A stretch of 12,212 nucleotides of DNA from CAG-877 sp045125935 (lineage in GTDB: Bacteria; Bacillota_I; Bacilli_A; RF39; UBA660), in the NCBI GenBank assembly GCA_045125935.1, contig JBGVNW010000013.1, forward strand, positions 1 through 12,212, in the 5' to 3' direction. A model generated the notes under the pieces. It did no database searches and had not been told where the DNA came from. It worked only from the letters and a program-made list of their open reading frames with translations. How positions within the stretch are numbered: the stretch's first letter is position 1; each line of letters opens with the position of its first letter. The position numbers and the translations under genes are program-made. This document shows, one piece after another, positions 5,615-12,212 of the stretch.

Positions 5615-8600
5615 ATGAAGGGGTTTAGTGATTTAGGATTTATTGATAGTCTTTCGGCAGAACAAATTATTACGTATTTATTTTCTTCAGATTTATCTAG
5701 TAGCGTTAAAAGTTTAATTTGTGAAGAAGTTAATAAATATTCTTCTGATAGTGCGAAAATTGTTGATATAAGAAATGCTTTTATTCGTAGGGGTTGTTTT
5801 GATATTTCGCTTTTAGATGATACTTTTTGTCCTATTGAATTAAAAAAGCTTGTAGTCGATGAGGTTTATGGTACTAATCTTTTAGACGTTATCTGTGATG
5901 ATGAAGTTTCATTAGAGCGAAAAAAAAAGCTTATTAGTTTAAGTGTAAGTATAGATTCAGCGATTGAATTATTAGAAAAAGATATTCCTTTTGAATTAAA
6001 GAGTTATCTTATTGATAATCGAATTGTTACTTCTAAAGCTATTTTAGATTGTTTAAAAGATGATGATATTTCTGATGAGATTAAAGAAAAAATAATTATT
6101 CGTAAAGTTGATATGAGTAATTTATTTTCACTTACTGAGAGAGTTTCTTTTAGTATAAAAAATTTAATTTTTAGAGTTAAACGTCGTGATATAGATGATT
6201 ATATTAATGGGTTAACTTCAGATAACATAATTACTGTTATTACTAGTACGGAAGTTCAACGAAACTTTTTTGAAGAAATATTAAGAAGTAAATATGATAC
6301 TTTAGAAGATGCGATTAAAAAAGCTGATAAGAACAAACTATTTAGATTAATTCGATTATGTGATGATAAAAGATTAACTGATACTATTATAGAAGAAAGA
6401 GAAGATACATTATTTGAAATGATTAGAGAGATTGAACCTAGAATGCTTTTAGTATGGCTTAATCTTGCTAGTTTACCTGATGATTTGAAAGAATATATTA
6501 TTAATTATCATGAAGAGGCTTTAAATAAGCAAATTGAAACTCATACTATTGCTGTTCCTAAAAACTATTTAGGTATAAATAGTCATCTTCCTTTAGTTAT
6601 AGAAAGAAAAGTATTTGAAAAATATAAAGATGAATTTCTTAGAAGATTTAGTGAATTTACTGATGATGAAGTTATAAATGAAATTATGCATGGTGACTGT
6701 GGAGATTTACTTTTAAATTTATTAATTGATGTTGGTGTTAACGAGAAAAATATATTTAAGTTATTGTCACAATATGAAGTACCTGAAAAAGTTGTAAATA
6801 AGCTTTTTGAAAGAAAGGCAGATTTATTTAAAGAATATGTTAAAGACTTAGAACTTTTTGATATTTTATCTTTGAGTAAATTTAATTTTTCAGATGAAAT
6901 TAAAAATAGAATTTTAGATGTAAGTAGTGAAGAAGTAGCATCTAAATTAAGTAATTTTGATAGAAAAGTTTTATTACGATATTTAAAAAATACTAATGTA
7001 TTATTTTCTGTTAAAAAGAGAATTATAGAACATTTTGGAATTTATGAAGTTGATCTACAAAATAGTTTGGAAACATTTAATTTAGATAATGTTGATCTAT
7101 TAATAAAATATTATAAAGATATAAAAAATTTAATTACGATGATGGGAATCGATTTTCAATCTTTCTTACAATATGGTAGTGGTAGTAAAAAATATTCTAA
7201 TTGGTTAGTTGACTTAACTAATATAATTAAAGATGGGAAAATTAATGACTTTATTAATGTAAAAAGTTATTTCTTTAATAATTATTATGATGATTATAAA
7301 GATAGAGAAAATGGTGTTAGTACTATATCTAATTTTTTAGAATTACTTGGTAATTTTTATAGATATAATGAATTATGTTTAAATTTAGCTAATAATAATA
7401 TTAGACTATCTCAAGAAGATAAATTAAATATTCAATTTTTATTTAATGTTAAAGGAATAGATACAGTAGATGTTCCTAGAAACTTCTTCGAAGTTTCTCT
7501 ATATAGAGAAAGCTTATATGAAAGTGTTCGAGAAAGAATAAATAGTAATTTAGAACTAGATGAATTAAAAGGTATTTTTAATGAATTATTATTTTGTAAT
7601 GCTGATGTTGTATTGTCAGCAATTGGTGGAGTTGGATCATTAAAAACGTTAAAAAGAGAAAATTCTAATTCAGGAGAAATTCAATTATTAATAGATGAAT
7701 TAATTTTATATTCTAATATTATTGAAATGGTTAATGATACTAATAATTTAGATGGTATGACTGAGTTATTAGATTTTGTATTTAGTGATATTGAAACTTT
7801 AACAATATTTCAAAATATATTTTCTCAATTTGAAAAGAAAGTTACATATCTTTATGAAGTTGATTCAATTAATCATTTAACTTCTTTAGAAAAAGTAAGA
7901 AGAATTCCTGGTGTAATTAACCATGAACTTTCTTTAGAGTATGGTGGAGAAGTATTTGATTTTTCTGATAAGAATTATGTTTTATATGGTCATGTTTTGA
8001 GTGTAAATGAAGATATTGATAATAGAGTTAATGGACGTGTTTCTGGTAAAAGAAATTTTATTTCAGTTAGTCCAATTAGTTATAAGGGACAAAAATATTA
8101 TTGGGATTTTTCAGAATGTATTTTAGCTTTTGATAAAGTACCTAAGGGTAGTTATGTATGTAGTTCTATTTATAATATGGGTACTAATCATAAATTAAGC
8201 AATAACTGCTGCGAAGTTGAGCAATTTAGTAGAATGCAAAGAGGTATTTTAGAAACCAGTGCAGTATTTGATGCTAATTCAGAGACTTTGTTATTTGCGG
8301 AAGGACTTAAGCCATGTGGTTTAATTTTACCTGGAGGAAGAAAGCCTAATTCTTTGGAATTAAAATATCATGAAAAATATAATTTGCCATTTATTATTAC
8401 ACAAGATATTGGTAAATCAATTAATAATCCTAAGATGGTATTTAATAATAATGGTTGTGAGGTTAGTAGTGATATGGAATCACTAAAATTACTTAAGGAT
8501 ATAATTGGAATACTTTCACCGAATGTTAGTTTACAAAAAGAAAGTTCATTTTCTACTGGACGAGAAATTGCCTTATTAACTGATTGTCATTCTATGTATG

Positions 8601-9430
8601 AACCAACTCTAGCTGCGTTAGAAGATATACGTAGAAGAGGAATTACAGAGAGGTATTCTTTAGGCGATGAAGTTGGTGATGGTCCTAATCCAGTAGAAGT
8701 GTTAGAGTTAATGAAAGAATATGATGTAGTATCTGTTGCTGGTAACAGTGAATATTATAATACTTTGGGTATTGAGTCATTTCCTTATATTCAGGGAGAC
8801 AGAATTTCTAGTTGTAAATGGACAAGAAGTAAGCTTGGCGACTTAAGAGTAAAAGATTTAGAAGTTTATCCTCCTTCAATAGATTTAGTAGTTGGTAATA
8901 AAAGAGTAGCTTTGTGTCACTTTGCGAATGATATAAGATGGGATTTTAGAGGATATAATAGTGCTTTTAATTATAGAGATAATTATGGTGATGAAAATGC
9001 TACAAGACAATTTTTACATACAAATAGTTTAGATGCTAAAGAGAAAGTAGAAGATATGACTAGTGGTATTTTTAATCCTGCTAATAAAGGATATTTATCT
9101 GCAAAAGAAAAACCATTATTTGATGGTAAATGTGTAAGTGATTATGATGCTATTATTCAAGGACATGTTCATTTTGATATGACTGATAAATTAGCTGATA
9201 CAAGAATTTATACTTTACGTGCTGTTGGTATGGGGTATGAAGATGATTATAATGATACTGCTTGTTATTATGTATTGAAAGAGAGAAAAGATGGCGATTT
9301 TGATATTGAAAAGACGCTTGTTCCTTTTAATAGAAATAGTCTATTATCTAATATTTATACTAGTGATTTGCCTGGCAAGAGTCGTGTATTAATGTATGTA
9401 AATAGTGGTAGAGATAGAAATGGGTTCTAG
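5615..9430 (+). CDS. Giant helical-repeat protein with unknown middle domain and C-terminal metallophosphoesterase
   Basis: The product has 1271 residues, no signal peptide and no membrane segment, so it is probably cytoplasmic. Residues about 20-480 hold at least ten copies of a roughly 26-residue helical unit with the core [PS]xx[ILV]KxxI[IL], for example near 73, 99, 125, 153, 178, 426 and 463, suggesting a solenoid. Residues about 785-930 form an unnamed domain with YVLYGHVL, RNFISVSPIS, YNMGTNHK and EGLKPCGLILPGG. Residues about 980-1240 are a calcineurin-like metallophosphoesterase: TDCH (Asp990, His992), GDEVGDGPNP (Asp1018), GNSE (Asn1044), LCHF (His1102) and GHVH (His1184, His1186). 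All metal ligands are present; the usual GNHD/E histidine is Ser1045. Of two in-frame ATGs (5606 and 5615), only 5615 has room for the GGGGG ribosome site (5601-5605). The substrate is unknown; the terminator overlaps the stop. Confidence 0.85.
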   Translation: MKGFSDLGFIDSLSAEQIITYLFSSDLSSSVKSLICEEVNKYSSDSAKIVDIRNAFIRRGCFDISLLDDTFCPIELKKLVVDEVYGTNLLDVICDDEVSLERKKKLISLSVSIDSAIELLEKDIPFELKSYLIDNRIVTSKAILDCLKDDDISDEIKEKIIIRKVDMSNLFSLTERVSFSIKNLIFRVKRRDIDDYINGLTSDNIITVITSTEVQRNFFEEILRSKYDTLEDAIKKADKNKLFRLIRLCDDKRLTDTIIEEREDTLFEMIREIEPRMLLVWLNLASLPDDLKEYIINYHEEALNKQIETHTIAVPKNYLGINSHLPLVIERKVFEKYKDEFLRRFSEFTDDEVINEIMHGDCGDLLLNLLIDVGVNEKNIFKLLSQYEVPEKVVNKLFERKADLFKEYVKDLELFDILSLSKFNFSDEIKNRILDVSSEEVASKLSNFDRKVLLRYLKNTNVLFSVKKRIIEHFGIYEVDLQNSLETFNLDNVDLLIKYYKDIKNLITMMGIDFQSFLQYGSGSKKYSNWLVDLTNIIKDGKINDFINVKSYFFNNYYDDYKDRENGVSTISNFLELLGNFYRYNELCLNLANNNIRLSQEDKLNIQFLFNVKGIDTVDVPRNFFEVSLYRESLYESVRERINSNLELDELKGIFNELLFCNADVVLSAIGGVGSLKTLKRENSNSGEIQLLIDELILYSNIIEMVNDTNNLDGMTELLDFVFSDIETLTIFQNIFSQFEKKVTYLYEVDSINHLTSLEKVRRIPGVINHELSLEYGGEVFDFSDKNYVLYGHVLSVNEDIDNRVNGRVSGKRNFISVSPISYKGQKYYWDFSECILAFDKVPKGSYVCSSIYNMGTNHKLSNNCCEVEQFSRMQRGILETSAVFDANSETLLFAEGLKPCGLILPGGRKPNSLELKYHEKYNLPFIITQDIGKSINNPKMVFNNNGCEVSSDMESLKLLKDIIGILSPNVSLQKESSFSTGREIALLTDCHSMYEPTLAALEDIRRRGITERYSLGDEVGDGPNPVEVLELMKEYDVVSVAGNSEYYNTLGIESFPYIQGDRISSCKWTRSKLGDLRVKDLEVYPPSIDLVVGNKRVALCHFANDIRWDFRGYNSAFNYRDNYGDENATRQFLHTNSLDAKEKVEDMTSGIFNPANKGYLSAKEKPLFDGKCVSDYDAIIQGHVHFDMTDKLADTRIYTLRAVGMGYEDDYNDTACYYVLKERKDGDFDIEKTLVPFNRNSLLSNIYTSDLPGKSRVLMYVNSGRDRNGF

Positions 9431-9446
9431 AAGAATCCATTTTTTT
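9419..9446 (+). terminator. Intrinsic terminator overlapping the stop codon of the giant gene
   Basis: AATGGGTTCT (9419-9428) pairs with AGAATCCATT (9432-9441) with one G-U pair and a 3-base loop, followed by a T-run to 9446. The stem includes the last coding codons. Confidence 0.8.
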
Positions 9447-9498
9447 GTATTATGTAGAATATGGTATGAATAAAATATAGTATTACAAGGGTGATTAT

Positions 9499-10749
9499 AT
9501 GGTAAAAAAGTTATTATGTGTATTTTTATTTTTAGTAGTACCAGTAGGTGTTTTTGCTAGTTCTACTTCTTTAGTTAAAGTAGGAAATAATTATTATGAT
9601 ACATTGGAAGAGGCAATTGCGATGGCTGGTAGTAGTGATGTTATAAAATTAATTTCTGATGTTTCTTTAGATGAGACATTGATTATTGATAAGACTATTA
9701 ATATTGATTTGAATGGTAATGATATTTTATCGCCATCAACTGTTTTTAGAGTACAGGGTGGTACTTTGAATTTGAGTGGTGTTGGTACTTTAAAAGAAAC
9801 TGAACCTAATTATGGGGTAATAAGAGTTATAGGTAGTGATGAGGCAAGTGATAGTAATTATAGTGTCGTTAATGTTGGAAGTGGTGTAACATTAGATGGT
9901 TGGGCTGGGATTTTTATTACGCATGAGGGATTTAAATCTTATGGTGTAGTTGTAAATTCGGCAGGAAAAATTAATGCCGTAACTGATGTTAATGGTGGTA
10001 CTGGTGCTGGAGTTTATGTAAATGGAAATATTAAAGATGAAACTAATAATCCTATTGTTAATATTTTAGATGGAGCAGAAATTATGTCTACTGGAAATGG
10101 ACTTTATATTGCAGGGTATTCAACTTTTAATATTGGAAAGGCTTATATATATGGAGTTGAGTCTGGTATAGGTATTAAGTCGGGAATTTTAAATATTGAC
10201 GGTGCAGAAGTTGTTTGTGATGGTGCTGATATGACTCCAACGGAAGGAAATACAAATGGAATTTTATCATCGGGAACAGCAATTCAAATAGAGTCAAATG
10301 ATGGATATGCTGGTAATATTGAATTAAATATTTCTGATGGGAAATTTGTAAGTAAAAATAGTTATGTTATTTATGAGTATATTGGTAGAGGAAGTAAGAG
10401 TTTAGTTAAATCAATGAATATTTCTAATGGAACTTTTATAAGTGAAAGTAAAAATGTTTTTAACCTTTCTGATTCATTTATTGATATGCATAATGGTTTT
10501 ATAAGTGGAGGAGAATATTCTTCTGATCCAGTTTCATATTTGAAAAGTGGATATTCTACATCTTTAGACAGTGGAATGTATAAAGTAATTAGTAGTACTT
10601 TAAAACAAGTTAGCTTTTTTGGAAATAATGGTAATAGTAGTGAAAATGTGTTGGAGTTTATTGGAATTTTAATTTCTATTGGATTGATTTGTTTATTACT
10701 TTATTTTAATAGGGTAAAGTTAGCAGGTGTATTTAAGAAGTATTGCTAG
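9499..10749 (+). CDS. Secreted, membrane-anchored beta-helix surface protein
   Basis: The product has 416 residues. A signal peptide (1-20) has a KK charge, a hydrophobic core and a likely VFA/S cleavage. YYDTLEEAIAMAGSSDVIKL (20 residues, near 33-52) followed by a LNGNDI turn is the familiar opening of right-handed beta-helix surface proteins. Many short strand repeats then follow, of the type LNISDGKFVS, MNISNGTFIS and LNIDGAEVV. Residues about 385-403 are a transmembrane segment, followed by a short basic tail (KLAGVFKKYC); there is no LPXTG motif. I infer a protein anchored in the membrane with its beta-helix outside, perhaps for adhesion or polysaccharide binding. No catalytic residues of pectate lyases are evident. 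AAGGGTGA (9487-9494) serves as the ribosome site. Its promoter is unclear: only TGGTATGAA (9462-9470), a weak extended -10, is visible. Confidence 0.8.
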   Translation: MVKKLLCVFLFLVVPVGVFASSTSLVKVGNNYYDTLEEAIAMAGSSDVIKLISDVSLDETLIIDKTINIDLNGNDILSPSTVFRVQGGTLNLSGVGTLKETEPNYGVIRVIGSDEASDSNYSVVNVGSGVTLDGWAGIFITHEGFKSYGVVVNSAGKINAVTDVNGGTGAGVYVNGNIKDETNNPIVNILDGAEIMSTGNGLYIAGYSTFNIGKAYIYGVESGIGIKSGILNIDGAEVVCDGADMTPTEGNTNGILSSGTAIQIESNDGYAGNIELNISDGKFVSKNSYVIYEYIGRGSKSLVKSMNISNGTFISESKNVFNLSDSFIDMHNGFISGGEYSSDPVSYLKSGYSTSLDSGMYKVISSTLKQVSFFGNNGNSSENVLEFIGILISIGLICLLLYFNRVKLAGVFKKYC

Positions 10750-10779
10750 GAATTGTTCGTTCTTTTAATTTTTCTATCA

Positions 10780-10820
10780 TTGACGATATTTTCTTTGTAT
10801 GTTATATTACATTATGTAAT
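10780..10820 (+). promoter_or_regulatory. Promoter with a start-site palindrome, upstream of the zinc-ribbon gene
   Basis: TTGACG (10780-10785), a 17-base spacer and TATATT (10803-10808), with TGT giving an extended -10, form the promoter. A perfect 15-base palindrome, ATTACAT-T-ATGTAAT (10806-10820), overlaps the -10 and the predicted start point near 10815. It could be a repressor site. AGGAG (10824-10828) follows directly. Confidence 0.7.
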
Positions 10821-10837
10821 GATAGGAGTGTGTGTTT

Positions 10838-11437
10838 ATGAACAACTGTCCAGTATGTGGCGGAATAATTCCAGTTGGTGTTACTAGTTGTCCTAGTTGT
10901 GGAACTTTTTTAAATAATCAAATGCCAATGCAAAATCAAATGATGGGAGTACAACCAGGAATGCAGAATCAGGTGATGGGGATGCAACCGGGAGTGGTTG
11001 ATCCAATGCAAAATCAAATGATGGGCGTGCAACCAGGAGTGCAGAATCAGATGATGGAAGTACAACAAGGAATACCTGATTTGACTCAAAGTCAATTGAT
11101 GGAAATGCAGCAAGTTAACAATGCTCCGGCTGATGCGCAACAAAATGTTACAAATCCGACTGAGGGACAAGTTGTTGGTGAACAACAAAATCAGTCTGCA
11201 CCACAACAAAATGCTGAGCAACAAGCTCAAAGCCAAGAAGGGCCTCAACAAGTGTCAATTGAACAAGTACAAGCTCAAGTACATCCTCAGGAACAATCAA
11301 CTTCTGGAGAAGCTCAACAACAAGCAGCTCCAACAGAAAAAACTAAGAAAAAACCTAGCAAATTGATAATAATCATGTTAGTTGTATTAGTTGTTGGATT
11401 GATAGCTTGTGGTGTTCTTTGGTTTCTTGGCCAGTAA
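10838..11437 (+). CDS. Zinc-ribbon, Gln/Met-rich, tail-anchored membrane protein
   Basis: The product has 199 residues in three parts. Residues 4-21 are a zinc ribbon with two CPxCG knuckles (Cys4, Cys7, Cys18, Cys21). Residues about 30-165 are low complexity: first Met/Gln/Gly/Pro repeats (unit MQNQMMGVQPG), then Gln/Ala/Glu-rich sequence. Residues 170-175 are basic (KKKPSK) and 176-197 form a single transmembrane helix, ending two residues later. With no signal peptide, I infer a tail anchor with the ribbon in the cytoplasm. Related zinc-ribbon-plus-helix proteins are common in Firmicutes and are mostly unstudied. The ATG at 10838 lies 9 bases from AGGAG (10824-10828); the upstream in-frame GTG at 10832 is too close to it. 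A terminator follows at 11464. Confidence 0.8.
   Translation: MNNCPVCGGIIPVGVTSCPSCGTFLNNQMPMQNQMMGVQPGMQNQVMGMQPGVVDPMQNQMMGVQPGVQNQMMEVQQGIPDLTQSQLMEMQQVNNAPADAQQNVTNPTEGQVVGEQQNQSAPQQNAEQQAQSQEGPQQVSIEQVQAQVHPQEQSTSGEAQQQAAPTEKTKKKPSKLIIIMLVVLVVGLIACGVLWFLGQ
10928..11083 (+). repeat. Two 78-base tandem copies, each with two 33-base subunits
   Basis: Inside the zinc-ribbon gene, 10928-11005 and 11006-11083 are tandem 78-base (26-codon) units. Each holds two 33-base subunits (starting 10928, 10961, 11006 and 11039) encoding variants of MQNQMMGVQPG, then four codons (VVDP or IPDL). A decayed subunit (TQSQLMEMQQ) follows at about 11084. All are in frame, so copy-number change would alter length without breaking the gene. 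Confidence 0.9.
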
Positions 11438-11463
11438 AAATTTATTTAATTAATATCGAGTAT

Positions 11464-11494
11464 AAAGTAATATGTTTTTATTACTTTTTCTTTT
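11464..11494 (+). terminator. Intrinsic terminator after the zinc-ribbon gene
   Basis: AAAGTAATA (11464-11472) pairs perfectly with TATTACTTT (11479-11487) around a TGTTTT loop, and TTCTTTT follows. The stem is AT-rich but complete and the T-run is long. Confidence 0.7.
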
Positions 11495-11507
11495 GTGTTG
11501 AAATATA

Positions 11508-11529
11508 TGATACAATTTTATTGGTGATC
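11508..11529 (+). promoter_or_regulatory. tsaC extended -10 promoter and ribosome site
   Basis: TGATACAAT (11508-11516) is an extended -10; no good -35 is seen. GGTGATC (11523-11529) matches the 5' part of the 16S anti-Shine-Dalgarno tail (GAUCACC) rather than its CCUCC core, and lies only a few bases from the ATG. Translation may be modest, or the transcript nearly leaderless. Confidence 0.45.
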
Positions 11530-11531
11530 TT

Positions 11532-12077
11532 ATGAATATCGAAGAAATATGTCATATAATTGATTTAGGTGGATTAGTAATTACTCCTACTGATACGGTT
11601 TATGGTATTATGGGTGATGCTTTAAATGAGGACACTATTAAGAAGGTTTATGAAGTCAAAAGAAGACCTTTTTCTAAACCTTTAATTTTACTTATGAGTA
11701 GTTATGAAATGGTTTTAGAGTATACTACTGATTTAAATGATAAGGAACTTGAACTATTGAAAAGCTTTTTAGGTGTTACGATTATTTTAAAAAAGAATGA
11801 TAGGATTAGTAACTTAATCACAGCAGATAGTGATTTTGTTGGTATTAGAATTCCTGATAATAAAGAACTACTTGAAGTTATTGAAAAACTAGGTAGACCA
11901 GTAATTTCTACTAGTGCCAATATTAGTGATGAAGATGTTATTACTAATGTTTCAATGTTAGATGAAAAATTAAAAGAAGAAATCGATTATATTTATGATG
12001 GTGGGGATGTATATTCAGAATCTTCAACTATTGTAAAATTTGATGGTGATGAACTAGTTATAATTAGGGAACAGTAA
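11532..12077 (+). CDS. tsaC: L-threonylcarbamoyladenylate synthase (TsaC/YwlC/Sua5 family)
   Basis: This enzyme makes threonylcarbamoyl-AMP from threonine, bicarbonate and ATP, the first step of the t6A modification at position 37 of ANN-decoding tRNAs. The product has 181 residues: the YrdC-like domain alone, without the extra C-terminal Sua5 domain. Motifs: PTDTVYG (19-25), KRRPFSKPL (43-51), GIRIPD (104-109), STSANIS (126-132) and SSTIVKF (164-170). The segment usually reading PGPxT is FLGVTIIL (79-86) here, a mild departure. The frame is complete with an extended -10 promoter, a weak ribosome site and a strong terminator after the stop. The gene stands alone, whereas in many Firmicutes it sits near prfA and prmC. 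Confidence 0.93.
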   Translation: MNIEEICHIIDLGGLVITPTDTVYGIMGDALNEDTIKKVYEVKRRPFSKPLILLMSSYEMVLEYTTDLNDKELELLKSFLGVTIILKKNDRISNLITADSDFVGIRIPDNKELLEVIEKLGRPVISTSANISDEDVITNVSMLDEKLKEEIDYIYDGGDVYSESSTIVKFDGDELVIIREQ

Positions 12078-12105
12078 AAAAGAGTAAAAATAATTAATTT
12101 AAGAA

Positions 12106-12148
12106 AAATAGATAGAATTTAATAGAAAATAATTTTATCTATTTTTTT
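12106..12148 (+). terminator. Intrinsic terminator of tsaC, possibly bidirectional
   Basis: AAATAGATAGAATT (about 12106-12119) pairs with AATTTTATCTATTT (12131-12144) with one G-U pair and an 11-base loop. A T-run extends to 12148. An A-run before the stem (from 12101) could let it act on the minus strand too. Confidence 0.75.
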
Positions 12149-12179
12149 CTTCTCAAAAATAAAAATATTTGTCCACGAC

Positions 12180-12202
12180 AAAAAGACACCAAAATAGTGT
12201 TT
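12180..12202 (-). terminator. Possible weak minus-strand terminator
   Basis: On the minus strand, AAACAC (12202..12197) can pair with GTGTCT (12189..12184) with one G-U pair, followed by T's (12184..12180). It would fit the end of a convergent gene beyond the right edge. The stem is short, so this is tentative. Confidence 0.25.
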
Positions 12203-12212
12203 AAAAAAAGTA

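Noticed and set aside
10910..11251. 113-codon minus-strand ORF opposite the zinc-ribbon gene
   Set aside because: It is a shadow of the repetitive Gln/Met-rich coding sequence, with a low-complexity Leu/His product and no ribosome site.
11121..11366. 81-codon plus-strand ORF within the zinc-ribbon gene
   Set aside because: It is an alternate-frame reading of Gln-rich codons and the product is implausible Lys/Asn/Leu low complexity.

Overview
The window comes from an AT-rich member of the Bacillota (low-GC Firmicutes), probably a gut-type Bacilli, Erysipelotrichia or RF39-like lineage. Evidence: very low GC, Gram-positive Shine-Dalgarno sites, canonical TTGACA/TATAAT and extended -10 (TGnTATAAT) promoters, short hairpin-plus-T-run terminators, and a recG of the Firmicutes type. 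The genetic code looks standard: Trp is TGG and no in-frame TGA is seen. All nine complete reading frames I list end in TAA or TAG. I cannot name the species.

Layout. Positions 1-217 are a divergent promoter region: a minus-strand gene begins at the left edge (only its first codons are present) and recG runs rightward from 218. A lone gene follows at 2273-3337. Its N-terminal half looks like a collapsed, catalytically dead alkaline-phosphatase-superfamily domain, and it is fused to a GNAT acetyltransferase domain. Positions 3340-5445 look like a small accessory island: a candidate stand-alone small RNA (3393-3487), an orphan 90-codon ORF without a ribosome site, a second candidate small RNA (3797-3863), and a type IV toxin-antitoxin operon of the AbiE family (abiEi 4005-4595, abiEii 4588-5445) with a palindromic operator over its promoter.

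To the right of the island, a phased T-tract repeat (5501-5540) sits just upstream of a near-consensus promoter. That promoter drives a 1271-residue protein made of helical repeats, an unnamed middle domain and a C-terminal metallophosphoesterase. Next are a secreted, membrane-anchored beta-helix protein (9499-10749), a zinc-ribbon/Gln-Met-rich/tail-anchored protein with internal repeats (10838-11437), and the tRNA t6A gene tsaC (11532-12077).

Most genes seem to be single transcription units, each with its own promoter and in several cases a clear terminator. The only operon is abiEi-abiEii. recG and tsaC are housekeeping genes. The AbiE pair is a defence or addiction module. The multidomain, surface and zinc-ribbon proteins are lineage-specific. 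The best candidates for something undescribed are the two promoter-hairpin-terminator small RNAs beside abiE, the pseudo-phosphatase/GNAT fusion, and the giant repeat-metallophosphoesterase protein.
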